NCBI RefSeq assembly: GCF_007785815.1
Contig: NZ_VNIM01000001.1
Location: 1 to 64,000, forward strand
Length of the DNA: 64,000 bases
Origin: Alterirhizorhabdus solaris
Lineage (GTDB): Bacteria; Pseudomonadota; Alphaproteobacteria; Sphingomonadales; Sphingomonadaceae
Reading direction: 5' to 3'
How positions within the stretch are numbered: the stretch's first letter is position 1; the number at the start of each line of letters is the position of its first letter. The notes beneath the pieces are model-generated. The model had not been told where the DNA came from. It did no database searches and saw nothing but the letters and a program-made list of their open reading frames with translations. The position numbers and the translations under genes are program-made. Of this stretch, positions 34,522 to 43,205 are shown in pieces.

Positions 34522-35882
34522 TGCGTGTTCCTCACGTAAACGCCGTCCAGAAAGACGATTTCGACATCGATGCCGGTCGGCATCTCGATGACCGGCTGGT
34601 ATTGCTCAGCTCGCTCGATCAGATATTTGGAGACCGTGTCGGCAGCGTCACCGGCACCTTGGCCGAGCCCGCCGGTGACGATGTCGCCGGGCGACAGCTT
34701 CTCGCGCGTGCCGTCGGCACCTTGCGTGATCCCGGAGAAGACGCTGTTCGCATTGGCCGAGAAGCCCCGGCCAAACCCGCCAACGATACCGGCGATCAGC
34801 GCTTGGCTGACAAGGCTGCCCTCGCGGCTGACGACGCGACCGCGCACGCCGGTCTTGCCGGCAAAGCTGATGAAGCCCTTGACCTCGCTCACCGCGACCC
34901 GGCCGCCGGGCTGGTCGCAGGTCATTTTGGCAAGCTTCACATAGACCTTCTCGGCCGAGAGATCGCCGCGGGCCGCACCGTTGACGACACAGCCCTGGAT
35001 GCGGGTCGTCAGCAGCTTGCCGTTGTTGACGACCGAGCGTGCCGGTCCGGTGATCCGCAGGACGACCGGGAGCGGATCGGTCTGGCTCGTGACGCCTGCC
35101 GAGGCATCGACGCCAACGATGACCCGCGCCGGAGCGTAGCTGTTCGGCGGCAGATATTCGGGACTGTCCTCCACCTCGATCGCCGGGGCACCGGGACGAC
35201 CGGACCGAAGCCCCGTCTTGGTCGCACCTGCGCTCTCGGGGGCACCTGTGCCGAAGGACAATGTCTTCACCTGACGCTCAGGCGGCGCAGCCTCGCTTCC
35301 CGGCGTGGCTGCGAGATCGGGCGACAATGGCGAGCCGGACGGTACCGACGAGCCCTGTGCGGAATAGCTGCCGCCGGGCCCGTAAGCCGGTGCGGGCGTG
35401 GTCGCCGGTGGAGTCTGCGCGGCGCGGCTCGCCTCTGCGCGCAGCCCGGCATTCTCGGCCGAGAGCGCGTCGATGGTGCGCGCGCCATCGGTCCGCATCG
35501 CTTGGTTTTCGGCCGCGAGCGCTTCGAGCTTGGCTTGCAGCTCGCTCGGGTTGGTACGGCCGTCCTCGAGTGCCTTCAGCTGGCGCGCCTGCGCGTCGAG
35601 CCGATTGCCATAGATCGCGACGAACTCCTTCTGGCTCAGATCGCGATTGACGATGCCGTCGGTCTCGATCCGCTGCGGTGCGTCGGGATTGGCGATGCCG
35701 CCATCCGGTGAGCCGCCGAGCACAAACCAGGCGCCGAGCAGCGCGACGGTCCCGCCGCCGCCCAGCAGGATCAGCTTTTGACGCCGCGCGGTCTTGGCAT
35801 TGAGCGCGCCGAGCGCGCCGCCGGCTGGCACGTCGCCGTCGCGGTTCTCGACCGGCAGGTGCGGCTGGGTGGAGCTCACCAT
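34518..35882 (-). CDS. traB: TraB, VirB10-like T4SS channel protein
   Basis: 454 residues from ATG 35882, which leaves a 7-bp overlap with traK; an ATG at 35912 in the same frame would overlap traK by 37 bp and adds a non-conserved basic stretch. One transmembrane helix (LILLGGGGTVALLGAWFVLGG, about 38-58). It is followed by a coiled-coil segment (QKEFVAIYGNRLDAQARQLKAL ...), a proline-rich linker and the C-terminal beta-barrel domain (PPNSYAPARVIVGVDASAGV ... FISFAGKTGVRGRVVSREGSLV ... GTREKLSPGDIVTGGLGQGAG). It spans the envelope and links the inner-membrane ATPases with the TraK-TraV ring. Confidence 0.93.
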   Translation of the reverse strand: MVSSTQPHLPVENRDGDVPAGGALGALNAKTARRQKLILLGGGGTVALLGAWFVLGGSPDGGIANPDAPQRIETDGIVNRDLSQKEFVAIYGNRLDAQARQLKALEDGRTNPSELQAKLEALAAENQAMRTDGARTIDALSAENAGLRAEASRAAQTPPATTPAPAYGPGGSYSAQGSSVPSGSPLSPDLAATPGSEAAPPERQVKTLSFGTGAPESAGATKTGLRSGRPGAPAIEVEDSPEYLPPNSYAPARVIVGVDASAGVTSQTDPLPVVLRITGPARSVVNNGKLLTTRIQGCVVNGAARGDLSAEKVYVKLAKMTCDQPGGRVAVSEVKGFISFAGKTGVRGRVVSREGSLVSQALIAGIVGGFGRGFSANANSVFSGITQGADGTREKLSPGDIVTGGLGQGAGDAADTVSKYLIERAEQYQPVIEMPTGIDVEIVFLDGVYVRNTQ

Positions 35883-36691
35883 GCCCCCTCTCCCGCCACG
35901 CCGACGAGCCATACGCTGGTAGCCGCGCCGGGTGCCAGCTCGGGCGTCGCGACGCTGAGCGCCAACGTGCCCGAGGGGGCGATATCCCTCGCGCGAACGG
36001 ACGCCGGCTTCGTCCCGCGGTTATCGATGCGGAGCACCTTCCCGACGAGCGCCGCGCCGCGATACTCGGCGATCAAGCGAACACTGAGGTCACCGATGCG
36101 CGTGGGTGCGGCGGCGACCTGCCGCAGCTGGTAGCCGTCCACGGTCGCGGACGTGGCCATCGCCTGGATGAGCCGCACCGCGGTCTCGCGCGGGCCGGAC
36201 CTCGCTTCCCATTCGCCAGCCTTCTCGAGACCGAGCGCCGGATTGGTGACGAAGATCTGCTCGGCCTCGTCGCCGCCGATCGTGCAAGCGAACTTATAGA
36301 CGTAGCCCTTCTTCGAGGTAGCGAAGAAGCTTAAGCGTTGCGCGGCGAACCCGTCCGGAACGGACAGGTAGATGTCGCCACGGATCGGCTCGTTGGTGAC
36401 CGTGAAGTCGTTATAGGGGTAGCCGGTCGACACCTTGCTGACGCTGGCAAACCCGTCGCCGACCAGCGCGATGCGGGTCAGGTCGCGCGAGGACACGACA
36501 CAGTCGACGCGGGCATTGTCGGCCGCGTGCCGGTACTGGTCCGCCCAGGCAGGCGTGGCGCCGAGCACCAGGGCCGCGCCGATCAGCGCGAAACCAAGCG
36601 GCTTCAGTCCCAGATCGATCGGCCGCGACGCGCCAGCCACGACCGAGGTCGCGCCGGCCGCAAGCAGCCATGTGGGTGGGATGCAGATCAC
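35876..36691 (-). CDS. traK: TraK, VirB9-like outer-membrane core protein
   Basis: 271 residues. The start at 36691 gives a long N-terminal hydrophobic region ending in a signal peptide (PLGFALIGAALVLGATPAWA, cleavage near 50). The mature protein has the TraK features: an N-terminal beta domain (DCVVSSRDLTRIALVGDGFASV), GDIYLSVPDGFAAQRLSFFATSKKGYVYKF, and a C-terminal all-beta domain. TraK binds TraV and TraB in the outer-membrane core ring. Overlaps traE by 4 bp and traB by 7 bp. Confidence 0.92.
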   Translation of the reverse strand: MICIPPTWLLAAGATSVVAGASRPIDLGLKPLGFALIGAALVLGATPAWADQYRHAADNARVDCVVSSRDLTRIALVGDGFASVSKVSTGYPYNDFTVTNEPIRGDIYLSVPDGFAAQRLSFFATSKKGYVYKFACTIGGDEAEQIFVTNPALGLEKAGEWEARSGPRETAVRLIQAMATSATVDGYQLRQVAAAPTRIGDLSVRLIAEYRGAALVGKVLRIDNRGTKPASVRARDIAPSGTLALSVATPELAPGAATSVWLVGVAGEGAW

Positions 36692-37254
36692 GGACGTGCC
36701 TCCTTGGGCGAATGGACGAGCGCAAAGCTCGTGAGGGAGAGGCGAAGGCCGGCGTAGCTCCAGCCGAAGCGGAACCGCTTGGTTTCGCTGGCAATCACCT
36801 GGCCGCCGACGAAGGTCTTGAGGTCACCCTCGACTTCCGACGTCAGGCCCTTCGGATCGACGGTCATGCCGTTGATCACGAAGGCTTGGCTGACATCGGA
36901 ACCGCGCTGCTCGGTGACGATCTTGACGAGTTCGGCCTTGAGCGCCCCGTGCGCCGACGGATCGGCGAGCTTCAGGATCTGCTCCATCCAATAGTCGAGG
37001 CCGGCGGGCGATCGATTGAGCAGCATCAGCGCGACGTCGCGCGTCACCAGCTCCAGATAATCGGCCTCGACGCCCGACGAGCTGATCGTCAGCGGACGCG
37101 TCGCGATCGGCTGCAGGATGATCTCCCGGTCCTTCGACGAGAGCGCTGAGAACAGGGCGAGGTTGATGACGAACGAGGCGGCGGCGGCGAGCAGCAGCAC
37201 CTTGCGCTGCCGCAACAAGGACTGGCTGCGCTGGTGCGCAATGTCGGCGAGCAT
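36688..37254 (-). CDS. traE: TraE, F-type pilus assembly protein (VirB5/VirB8-like)
   Basis: 188 residues from ATG 37254, 11 bp after traL; the frame extends upstream through traL but without homology there. Single N-terminal transmembrane segment (VLLLAAAASFVINLALFSAL, about 19-38), then the TraE pattern ISSSGVEADYLELVTRDVALMLLNRSPAG and SQAFVINGMTVDPKGLTSEVEGDLKTFVGGQ. TraE is a periplasm-facing inner-membrane component that acts at early steps of pilus assembly. Gene order L-E-K matches F. Confidence 0.93.
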   Translation of the reverse strand: MLADIAHQRSQSLLRQRKVLLLAAAASFVINLALFSALSSKDREIILQPIATRPLTISSSGVEADYLELVTRDVALMLLNRSPAGLDYWMEQILKLADPSAHGALKAELVKIVTEQRGSDVSQAFVINGMTVDPKGLTSEVEGDLKTFVGGQVIASETKRFRFGWSYAGLRLSLTSFALVHSPKEARP

Positions 37255-37265
37255 ATCGTCCTCCC

Positions 37266-37553
37266 TCAGCCGGCCAGCAGGCGGCAATGGGAGGGCGGAG
37301 TGGCTTTCAGCCTGACAAAGGTCGCACCCAGATACCAATAGGCGGCATGGATCACCCACGAGCTGGCTCGGCCAGCTTTTGCCTTGCGCAGCGCAAACCA
37401 CGCTCCGCAGGAGAGTATGATGCCAATCAGGATATGCTGGGTGAGAATGCCCCAGGCGAACGGGATCGCCAGCCCCATGAATTCATCAAGGGTCCAAAGG
37501 CCGATGAGCTCGGGATCATCGAGACGCCTGGGAACGATATACTTGTCAGACAT
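37266..37553 (-). CDS. traL: TraL, small inner-membrane pilus assembly protein
   Basis: 95 residues. It begins with the conserved YIVPRRLDDPELIGLWTLDE, followed by two hydrophobic segments (FMGLAIPFAWGILTQHIL and IGIILSCGAWFALRKA) in a hairpin, then a C-terminal YWYLGATFVRLK. This is the usual TraL (VirB3-like) layout. It lies 29 bp downstream of traA and 11 bp upstream of traE. Confidence 0.94.
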   Translation of the reverse strand: MSDKYIVPRRLDDPELIGLWTLDEFMGLAIPFAWGILTQHILIGIILSCGAWFALRKAKAGRASSWVIHAAYWYLGATFVRLKATPPSHCRLLAG

Positions 37554-37582
37554 GGCTGCCGCCCCGCCCTCTTTTCCCGCGC

Positions 37583-37906
37583 TCAGATGAGCGCGGTGAC
37601 CGTGGAGGTGACGATCGGCACGCCGGTGCCGACACCGATGCCGACGCCGACGGGCAGCGCCACCTGGCCAAGGCTGAACCGACCCGACGCCATGCCGATG
37701 ATGCCGCCGGCGAGACTGAGCACGGCGATGATCTTGCCGCCCGAACCCTCAAGAAAGTCGGTGAACTTGGTCAGCGCCGGGCTGAAGGTCGCATCTGCGC
37801 CGGCATAGGCGGCGGTTGCGCAGAGCATGAGCCCCACCGCGGGCAGGACATAGTCACTGGCACGACCGAGTTTGGCGCGGGCCAGCGGGAGCTTGAGGCT
37901 GTGCAT
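37583..37906 (-). CDS. traA: TraA, F-type pilin precursor
   Basis: 107 residues from ATG 37906 with GGAG nine bases upstream. A long leader (about 1-36, hydrophobic DYVLPAVGLMLCATAAYA) ends at a likely cleavage site before GADATF. The mature pilin of about 70 residues has two hydrophobic helices (IIAVLSLAGGIIGMASG and VALPVGVGIGVGTGVPIV) joined by a short basic/polar loop, as in F pilin. It is the first gene of the transfer operon, so the main transfer promoter should lie in the 398 bp upstream. The S26 peptidase in this operon is a candidate for its maturation. Confidence 0.92.
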   Translation of the reverse strand: MHSLKLPLARAKLGRASDYVLPAVGLMLCATAAYAGADATFSPALTKFTDFLEGSGGKIIAVLSLAGGIIGMASGRFSLGQVALPVGVGIGVGTGVPIVTSTVTALI

Positions 37907-38304
37907 CGAGAGCGTCTCCGTGGGAGTGTCGGTGCGGCCGAACGCCGACCGCCCACTCACCAAGCGCCACTCGCCGGGCCACCTCAACAGAAAGGAACAT
38001 GAAGAGAACATATCACCGCTGTCGTCGCGGATTTTGCGATCGCCATCGCAGCTGGCCTTGGAATCTTCCTACTTTCCGCGACTGGGGTCGCGGCGGTCGA
38101 TCACCTCAGCAGCCGGCGTCGCGACAGCTGTCGCAACTTCCGCATCTTCCCTGATTCGGCTCACTTGCGGCTCGATTCGTTGGTCGTCCACGCCATCGTA
38201 GTCCGACCCACACCCCTACGCTTCGCTAGGATGTTCCTGTTTTGTTTTCCTACAGGCCATGTTGGCGCTAGCGTGCGGTACGACTCGATAATTGGAGATA
38301 TTTC
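37907..38304. promoter_or_regulatory. Control region between traA and the divergent regulators
   Basis: 398 bp without a credible gene, shared by the start of the transfer operon (- strand) and the XRE-like gene (+ strand). It contains a perfect 14-bp palindrome GCGACAGCTGTCGC (38121-38134), an 8-bp palindrome CGCTAGCG (38266-38273), and a CCTGT-N11-ACAGG inverted repeat (38236-38256). An extended -10-like TGATATGTT reads on the - strand about 110 bases upstream of traA, but I find no convincing -35 box. These are plausible operators for the regulators encoded next to it; an origin of transfer could also lie here, though no nic consensus was recognised. Confidence 0.5.
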
Positions 38305-38781
38305 GTGCCCGCCAATGCCGACCCTCCACCTTTTACCTCGGCGCCGCTGCATGCCGTGGTCGCCGATCTCGTGGACGAGAGCGGCGTGAGCCAGCGCGAC
38401 CTCGTTTCCCGCGTCGGGCTCTCCAAGGATCAATTAAGCCGTACGCTGAAGGGCTCCCGACACATGAGTCTAGAAGAAGCGGCGACGATCCTGCACGAAG
38501 CCGGGCTGCCGGCCCGCGGCACACTGACGCTGGCACTGTTCGATCGTCAGGATCTCGCGACCGATTGGGCACGCTCAGGACTCGGTGGCTTCTTGGAAAT
38601 GATGGTGGCCGCTCTCCCCGATGCGCTCGCCGCGGAAATTGGCGAAACCAGCGATCGGGTCGACCCCCGTTGGGGAACGCAGGCCGCGCGCTTTGTCGCG
38701 CAGCGGATTGCCCACCACATCCACGACCTGATCGAACGAGAACAGCGTCTTGGCGACTTCTCGCCCGGACGTACCGCCTAA
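38305..38781 (+). CDS. XRE-like helix-turn-helix regulator, divergent from the tra operon
   Basis: 158 residues from GTG 38305 with TTGGAGA upstream. The helix-turn-helix lies near residues 15-65: VVADLVDESGVSQRDLVSRVGLSKDQLSRTLKGSRHMSLEEAATIL, read in two parts around SQRDLVSRVGLSKDQLSRTL. The rest is helical with no named domain (FLEMMVAALPDALAAEIGETSD). It is transcribed away from traA across the 398-bp control region, a layout typical of a repressor of conjugation genes. AlpA follows after 58 bp. That it controls transfer is inference from position. Confidence 0.82.
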   Translation: MPANADPPPFTSAPLHAVVADLVDESGVSQRDLVSRVGLSKDQLSRTLKGSRHMSLEEAATILHEAGLPARGTLTLALFDRQDLATDWARSGLGGFLEMMVAALPDALAAEIGETSDRVDPRWGTQAARFVAQRIAHHIHDLIEREQRLGDFSPGRTA

Positions 38782-38839
38782 CCCACTAGCAGCCGACCAC
38801 TGGGGAGAGGTCGCGGTAGCTTCAACGAAGGACAGCTTG

Positions 38840-39052
38840 ATGCAAGCTCATCTCTCCCGATCCTCGGAACGCCTCATCAGGCTGCCCGAAGTCAGACAGC
38901 GGGTCGGCCTCGGTCGCTCAACCATTTACCGGCTGATGGAACTCGGATCATTCCCGAAAGCGCGGAAGTTGGGCCCTCGCGCGATTGCGTGGTCCGAGGG
39001 CGAAATCGACAGCTGGATTGAGGGCAAGCTGACGGACCAAGCTAGAGACTGA
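38840..39052 (+). CDS. AlpA-family DNA-binding regulator
   Basis: 70 residues from ATG 38840 (GAAGGACAG upstream). It is a complete AlpA/MerR-like winged-helix protein: RLIRLPEVRQRVGLGRSTIYRLMELGSFPKARKLGPRAIAW is the family pattern, with the closing WSEGEIDSWIEGKL. AlpA proteins act as excisionase-like or transcriptional regulators and are common on integrative elements and phages; on sphingomonad plasmids they also sit next to transfer genes. It lies 58 bp after the XRE-like gene and is probably co-transcribed with it. Confidence 0.9.
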   Translation: MQAHLSRSSERLIRLPEVRQRVGLGRSTIYRLMELGSFPKARKLGPRAIAWSEGEIDSWIEGKLTDQARD

Positions 39053-39472
39053 GGCGCAATGGCGCGTTCGCAGAGCGAATTGTTCATGCAGCAGTTGCTG
39101 GGCTCCTGTAGCGATCGCTCTCTCTCTCTCAAGTGCACGCCTCGGGCAGTCCCTCGGACAACTGTTTGGCCCGCTCTGCGCAATACACTCGGCTTCAGTC
39201 GCCAAACTGGCCGATCCTCGATGCTGCCATCGGCGCTTGCTCACCGGCGCCGTCGAAAACGACCGGCATTGGGGACTTTCCTGCCAGTCAGCTTTCAGGA
39301 TTGGAACGGTCGAAAGCCGCCGGCACGGGTGTCACAACCGTTCGGTTATGACACCGGCTGCGGCACGGCGGCTTCTGAGGCTCCCGATCGTGCGGAGATC
39401 GGTCCGGAATTCCAAAACTGGTCGTCTCGGGTCCGTCGTCCAGTAGCCTTTCCGTGGAAACGACCGACAGTC
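39053..39472. other. Non-coding stretch between AlpA and the alpha/beta hydrolase
   Basis: 420 bp with no frame I would support; the short frames present are compositionally arbitrary. Its only clear structure is the 28-bp inverted repeat at 39328-39355. The stretch marks the change from transfer genes to metabolic cargo. Confidence 0.5.
39328..39355. repeat. 28-bp inverted repeat, one arm repeated near 48096
   Basis: GGTGTCACAACCG-TT-CGGTTATGACACC: 13-base arms that match at 12 positions around a 2-base centre. It has no T-run, so it looks like an operator or recombination element rather than a terminator. The left arm plus one base (GGTGTCACAACCGT) occurs again at 48096-48109, in front of the aldo/keto reductase gene. 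Confidence 0.6.
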
Positions 39473-40246
39473 TTAGTTCGTAGCCCGCAGGATGACCGTA
39501 GTCGTTTCCCCCGGCATGTCCCACATCGGAAAGTGACCGCTGTGCGCAAACCAGTGCAACGTCGCTGACGGGAACGCCGCTTGCGCGCGGTTGGCCTGAC
39601 GGGGCAGGCAGAGCCGGTCTTGTCTGCCCCAACCGATGACGATGCGCTGCGTCGGATCAGCCGCGGGACCCCGCTGTTCCGGACCGTTGGCAAGGTCACG
39701 GACCAGCGCATCGAAGGTCGGCGTGTCGATGATGCTGGTCAGTTCGGTGCATACCAGCTCGGGCGACAGCGCCGCGGGCTTCGCCGATAGCTGGGCCAGC
39801 AGCGCCATGCGCGCCGCGCCGCTGCGGCTGAGCGCCGGCAAGCGCGATCGCAGCGCGCGCAGCAACCGTGCGGACAAGCCGATCGTGGTGTGGAAGAAGG
39901 AACGCTCCCAACCACGCCAGAAGCCGCCCGGATCGAGGGCGACGACGTTGCCGACCTTCCCCCGGCGCCCCAGTTCCAGCACGATCCGGGCGCCCATCGA
40001 GCTACCCACGACATCGACGCCGACAAGGTCGTTCGCGACGAGATAGCGCTCTACGCTGCCGACCAGTCCATAGAATGTGCCGCTATCTTCTTCGGCCGGT
40101 GTCGCTCCATGGCCCGGCAGATCGATGGCGATAACCGATCTTTCCACGGCGAGATCATCCAGGATCGGCCGCCAGGCACGCCAGCTGCTGCCCACGCCAT
40201 GGATGAGTAGCAGGGGCTTTCCGCTGCCACGAGTGATCTGATGCAT
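39473..40246 (-). CDS. Alpha/beta-fold hydrolase
   Basis: 257 residues from ATG 40246, chosen because GGGACGGAG lies just upstream and the product starts MHQITRGSGKPLLLIHG, directly at the first core strand; in-frame ATGs at 40309 and 40360 would add a basic N-terminal tail. Oxyanion box LLIHGVGSSWRAW, nucleophile elbow VGSSMGAR with the serine near residue 82, acid in GWGRQDRL, and catalytic histidine in AHSGHFPMWDMP near the C terminus. The substrate is unknown; such proteins include esterases, haloalkane dehalogenase relatives and C-C hydrolases. It stands alone, transcribed away from the royal-jelly-family gene. Confidence 0.85.
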   Translation of the reverse strand: MHQITRGSGKPLLLIHGVGSSWRAWRPILDDLAVERSVIAIDLPGHGATPAEEDSGTFYGLVGSVERYLVANDLVGVDVVGSSMGARIVLELGRRGKVGNVVALDPGGFWRGWERSFFHTTIGLSARLLRALRSRLPALSRSGAARMALLAQLSAKPAALSPELVCTELTSIIDTPTFDALVRDLANGPEQRGPAADPTQRIVIGWGRQDRLCLPRQANRAQAAFPSATLHWFAHSGHFPMWDMPGETTTVILRATN

Positions 40247-40471
40247 GAAGACTCCGTCCCGTTCGCATTCGGTCAACGATCGAGGGGGCGTAAGGGTGTC
40301 GAAGCCCATCAGCTTCAGCTGTCGACGGCTCGTGCTAAGCCGTGGACGAGCTGCGCTCATGAAGTTTCTACCTAACCTACTTTTTTCTGTGCCTTTTTTC
40401 GGATCCAAGCACGAGGCGTGGTCGTTAACCAGCAATTGACGGGTTGCGCTTGGTGAACGGGAGCAGGTTCG

Positions 40472-41578
40472 ATGCGGAAGCGTGGTGTTCTGATCGGGCT
40501 AGGAGCCCTCACTATGGCGCTGGCGGGGGCTGCCTATGCCCAGGCTGGACGCAGCGCCGCGCTGACGCAGGTGGCGCGCTTTGACCATCAGGTCACCGGC
40601 GTCGCCGTCACTGCCGACGGGCGCCGCTTCGTCAACTTCCCACGCTGGACCGACGACGCGCCGATCTCCGTTGCCGAGGTGATGCCCGACGGGACGCTCC
40701 GGCCCTATCCCGACGCCAAGTGGAACAGCTGGCGCAACGCCAGGGCCAACGAGATGCCGGTCGGCGAACACTTCGTCTGCGTTCAGTCGATCGTTCCCGA
40801 CGGTCATGGGAACCTCTGGGTGGTCGACCCGGGCGCGCCGGGCAACGAGAAGATCCTAGAGGGCGCGCCGAAGCTCGTCCGCATAAACCTCAAGACGAAC
40901 AAGGTGACTAAGGTCATTGCGGTGCCGGGCGATGTCGCATTGCAGGGCACCTACCTCAACGATATCCGCTTCTCGTCCGACGGTCGGACCGGATACATCA
41001 CCGACAGCGGCACGCGCGGCGCGATCATCGTCGTCGACCTGACCAGCGGGAAGAGCTTCCGCGCCCTCGACGGCCATCCGTCGACCCAGATCGACAAGAG
41101 CGTCACCGTCGCGATCGAAGGCAAGCCATTGGTCCGACCCGATGGGCGGCAGCCCGCGTTCGCCGCCGACGGCATCGCGATCTCGAACGACGGGCAGACG
41201 CTCTACTGGCAGGCGCTGACCGGCAAGACGCTCTATTCGATCGCCACCGACAAGCTGCGCGCTGATGTCAGCGAGCGCGACCGCGCGGATGCGGTGAAGA
41301 CCGTCGCCACCACCGCCGTCGCTGACGGCCTGTGGATGAGCAAGGCAGGAACGCTCTACATCACCTCGCCGACCGATTATTCGATCAGACGGCTCGCCGG
41401 CTCGTCCACCGAGATCGTGCTAACCGATAAGCGGCTGCGCTGGCCCGATACGTTCAGCGAGGGATCCGACGGGACGATCTACGTCACCGCGAGCCACATC
41501 CAGGACACGCCATGGTTCACGCCGGGCGCGCCGCCGTCGATCCGCACCCAGCTGTTCTCGTTCGCTCCGACCCGTTGA
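40472..41578 (+). CDS. Secreted major-royal-jelly-family / SMP-30-like beta-propeller protein
   Basis: 368 residues with a signal peptide (GVLIGLGALTMALAGAAYAQA, cleavage near 26) and a GGAGCAGG ribosome site before ATG 40472. The mature protein has MRJP/yellow-family features: NFPRWTDDAPISVAEV, NEMPVGEHFVCVQSIVPDGHGNLWVVDPG, and DIRFSSDGRTGYITDSG. It should be a six-bladed propeller in the periplasm that binds or hydrolyses a small molecule, perhaps a lactone. It is followed 8 bp later by the catalase-like gene and then the molybdenum hydroxylase, so the group is probably one operon. The actual substrate cannot be read from the sequence. Confidence 0.85.
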   Translation: MRKRGVLIGLGALTMALAGAAYAQAGRSAALTQVARFDHQVTGVAVTADGRRFVNFPRWTDDAPISVAEVMPDGTLRPYPDAKWNSWRNARANEMPVGEHFVCVQSIVPDGHGNLWVVDPGAPGNEKILEGAPKLVRINLKTNKVTKVIAVPGDVALQGTYLNDIRFSSDGRTGYITDSGTRGAIIVVDLTSGKSFRALDGHPSTQIDKSVTVAIEGKPLVRPDGRQPAFAADGIAISNDGQTLYWQALTGKTLYSIATDKLRADVSERDRADAVKTVATTAVADGLWMSKAGTLYITSPTDYSIRRLAGSSTEIVLTDKRLRWPDTFSEGSDGTIYVTASHIQDTPWFTPGAPPSIRTQLFSFAPTR

Positions 41579-41586
41579 GGACCGCC

Positions 41587-42669
41587 ATGACCTACCTGCG
41601 CTACCGCGACGACATCGAGACGCCCGAACCCGACGAACAGGAAACGATCGACGGCATCATCCAGGGCATGACCCAGCAAAGCGAGGTGGTCGAGAAGCGC
41701 GAGCAGCATGCCGTGCGCGCCAGCCATGCCAAGAGTTCGGCCTGCGTCGTCGGCACGCTGACGATCGCCGACGACCTTCCGCCGGAACTGGCACAGGGGC
41801 TGTTCGCCGCGGCAGGCACCTACGACGTCGCGATCCGCTTCGCGCAGGGGCCGGGCGAGACGCTGGGCGACCGCGTCTCCACCCACCGGGGCATGGCGAT
41901 CAAGGTGTTCGGCGTTGATGGCGAAAAACTGCCCGGTCATGACGCGCCGACGCAGGACTTCGTGTTTGCCACGGGACGGACATTCCCGTCGGGGACCGCG
42001 TCGGGCTTTCTCAGCGACGCCAAGAAGATCGGGGCGGCGACGCCGATGCCCGAGGGTGTGAAGAGCGCGGTGTCGTCGATGGCGCGCAACTTCAACAAGG
42101 TGCTGGGCCTGTTCAACACCGCCTATGCCAAGGCCGATTTCTTCGGCCACCCGTTCAGCCATCCGATCGGCGACGACTATTTCAGCCAGGCACCGGTGCG
42201 CTACGGCGACTACGTCGCCAAGCTCGGCGCCGTGCCGGCGTCGCAGGCGCAGGACGCGCTCAGCGAGTGGCAACTCGACCCGCATGAGGACGAGGACGGC
42301 TTCCGCCGCGCCGCGATCGATTATTTCCGCGGCCACGAGGCGGTCTTCGAGCTTAGGGTCCAACTCTGGGCAAACGCGGAGACGCAGCCGATCGAGGACG
42401 CCTCGGTCGAGTGGCCGTCGCAGGACAGCCAGTATCGCACCGTGGCCACGATCCGCATCCCTGCGCAGGAAGCCTACAGCACGGCACGCGCCCGCTATTT
42501 CGATGAGGTAATGACCTTCCGCCCGGCCCACAGCCTGGCCGCGCACCGGCCCCTAGGGTCGGTGATGCGCGCACGGCTTCAGGTCTATCGCGCGCTGTCC
42601 GCCTTTCGCCACCGCGAGAACGGGGTTGCCGAGGAAAACACCGCCGACATCACCGCCATCCCGGCCTGA
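41587..42669 (+). CDS. Catalase-family (catalase-fold) heme protein
   Basis: 360 residues from ATG 41587 with GAGG upstream. The catalase-fold pattern is visible: RASHAKSSACVVGTLTIADDLPPELAQGLFAA, with a distal histidine candidate in RASHAKS; FAQGPGETLGDRVSTHRGMAIKVFGVDGEK; and TQDFVFATGRTF. It is shorter than monofunctional catalases (about 480 residues) and belongs to the small catalase-related peroxidase-like proteins. The usual proximal tyrosine motif (RLFSYxDT) is not seen in standard form, and whether it breaks down hydrogen peroxide is uncertain. Position between a periplasmic propeller and an H2O2-producing molybdenum oxidase suggests peroxide handling. Confidence 0.8.
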   Translation: MTYLRYRDDIETPEPDEQETIDGIIQGMTQQSEVVEKREQHAVRASHAKSSACVVGTLTIADDLPPELAQGLFAAAGTYDVAIRFAQGPGETLGDRVSTHRGMAIKVFGVDGEKLPGHDAPTQDFVFATGRTFPSGTASGFLSDAKKIGAATPMPEGVKSAVSSMARNFNKVLGLFNTAYAKADFFGHPFSHPIGDDYFSQAPVRYGDYVAKLGAVPASQAQDALSEWQLDPHEDEDGFRRAAIDYFRGHEAVFELRVQLWANAETQPIEDASVEWPSQDSQYRTVATIRIPAQEAYSTARARYFDEVMTFRPAHSLAAHRPLGSVMRARLQVYRALSAFRHRENGVAEENTADITAIPA

Positions 42670-42692
42670 CCCGAAGCAGAAAGGCGTCGATC

Positions 42693-43205
42693 ATGCCGAC
42701 AGCCGTCAATACCGCCACCTACGCCGCCGTGCCGATCGGCACGGTGCCAACCACGTTGACGATCAACGGTGAGACGCGCACCCGCGCGATCGAGCCTTGG
42801 ACGACGTTGCTTGATCTGCTGCGGGAAGGCGAAGACCTGATCGGCACCAAGAAGGGCTGCGACCACGGCCAGTGCGGCGCATGTACCGTGCTGATCGACG
42901 AGCGCCGCATCAACTCGTGCCTCAAGCTGGCTGTGACGCTGGACGGGGCGGACATCACGACGATCGAGGGGTTGGGCCAGCCTGGCGACCTCCATCCGCT
43001 GCAATCCGCCTTCTGCAACCACGACGCGTTCCAGTGCGGTTATTGCACTCCAGGCCAGATCTGCTCGGCGCAAGGCCTCATCAACGAGGGCAAGGCCAAG
43101 ACCCGCGACGAGGTCCGTGAGCTGATGAGCGGCAATCTGTGCCGGTGCGGCGCCTACTCGAACATCGTCGATGCGGTGCTCGACGTGATCGGAGAGCAGG
43201 CATGA
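42693..43205 (+). CDS. paoA: [2Fe-2S] subunit of a xanthine-oxidase-family aldehyde oxidoreductase (PaoA/YagT-like)
   Basis: 170 residues. The first cluster is bound by KKGCDHGQCGACTVL plus a later cysteine (INSCLKL), in a plant-ferredoxin fold; the second by FQCGYCTPGQI and GNLCRCGAYSNI. Unlike E. coli PaoA there is no obvious twin-arginine signal, so this enzyme may be cytoplasmic or rely on another route. It passes electrons between the molybdenum cofactor in the large subunit and FAD in the middle subunit. Its stop overlaps the start of the FAD subunit (ATGA). Confidence 0.92.
   Translation: MPTAVNTATYAAVPIGTVPTTLTINGETRTRAIEPWTTLLDLLREGEDLIGTKKGCDHGQCGACTVLIDERRINSCLKLAVTLDGADITTIEGLGQPGDLHPLQSAFCNHDAFQCGYCTPGQICSAQGLINEGKAKTRDEVRELMSGNLCRCGAYSNIVDAVLDVIGEQA

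Noticed and set aside
37907-38304. Origin of transfer
   Set aside because: Palindromes are present but no nic consensus or relaxase gene was seen, so the region is described only as a control region.
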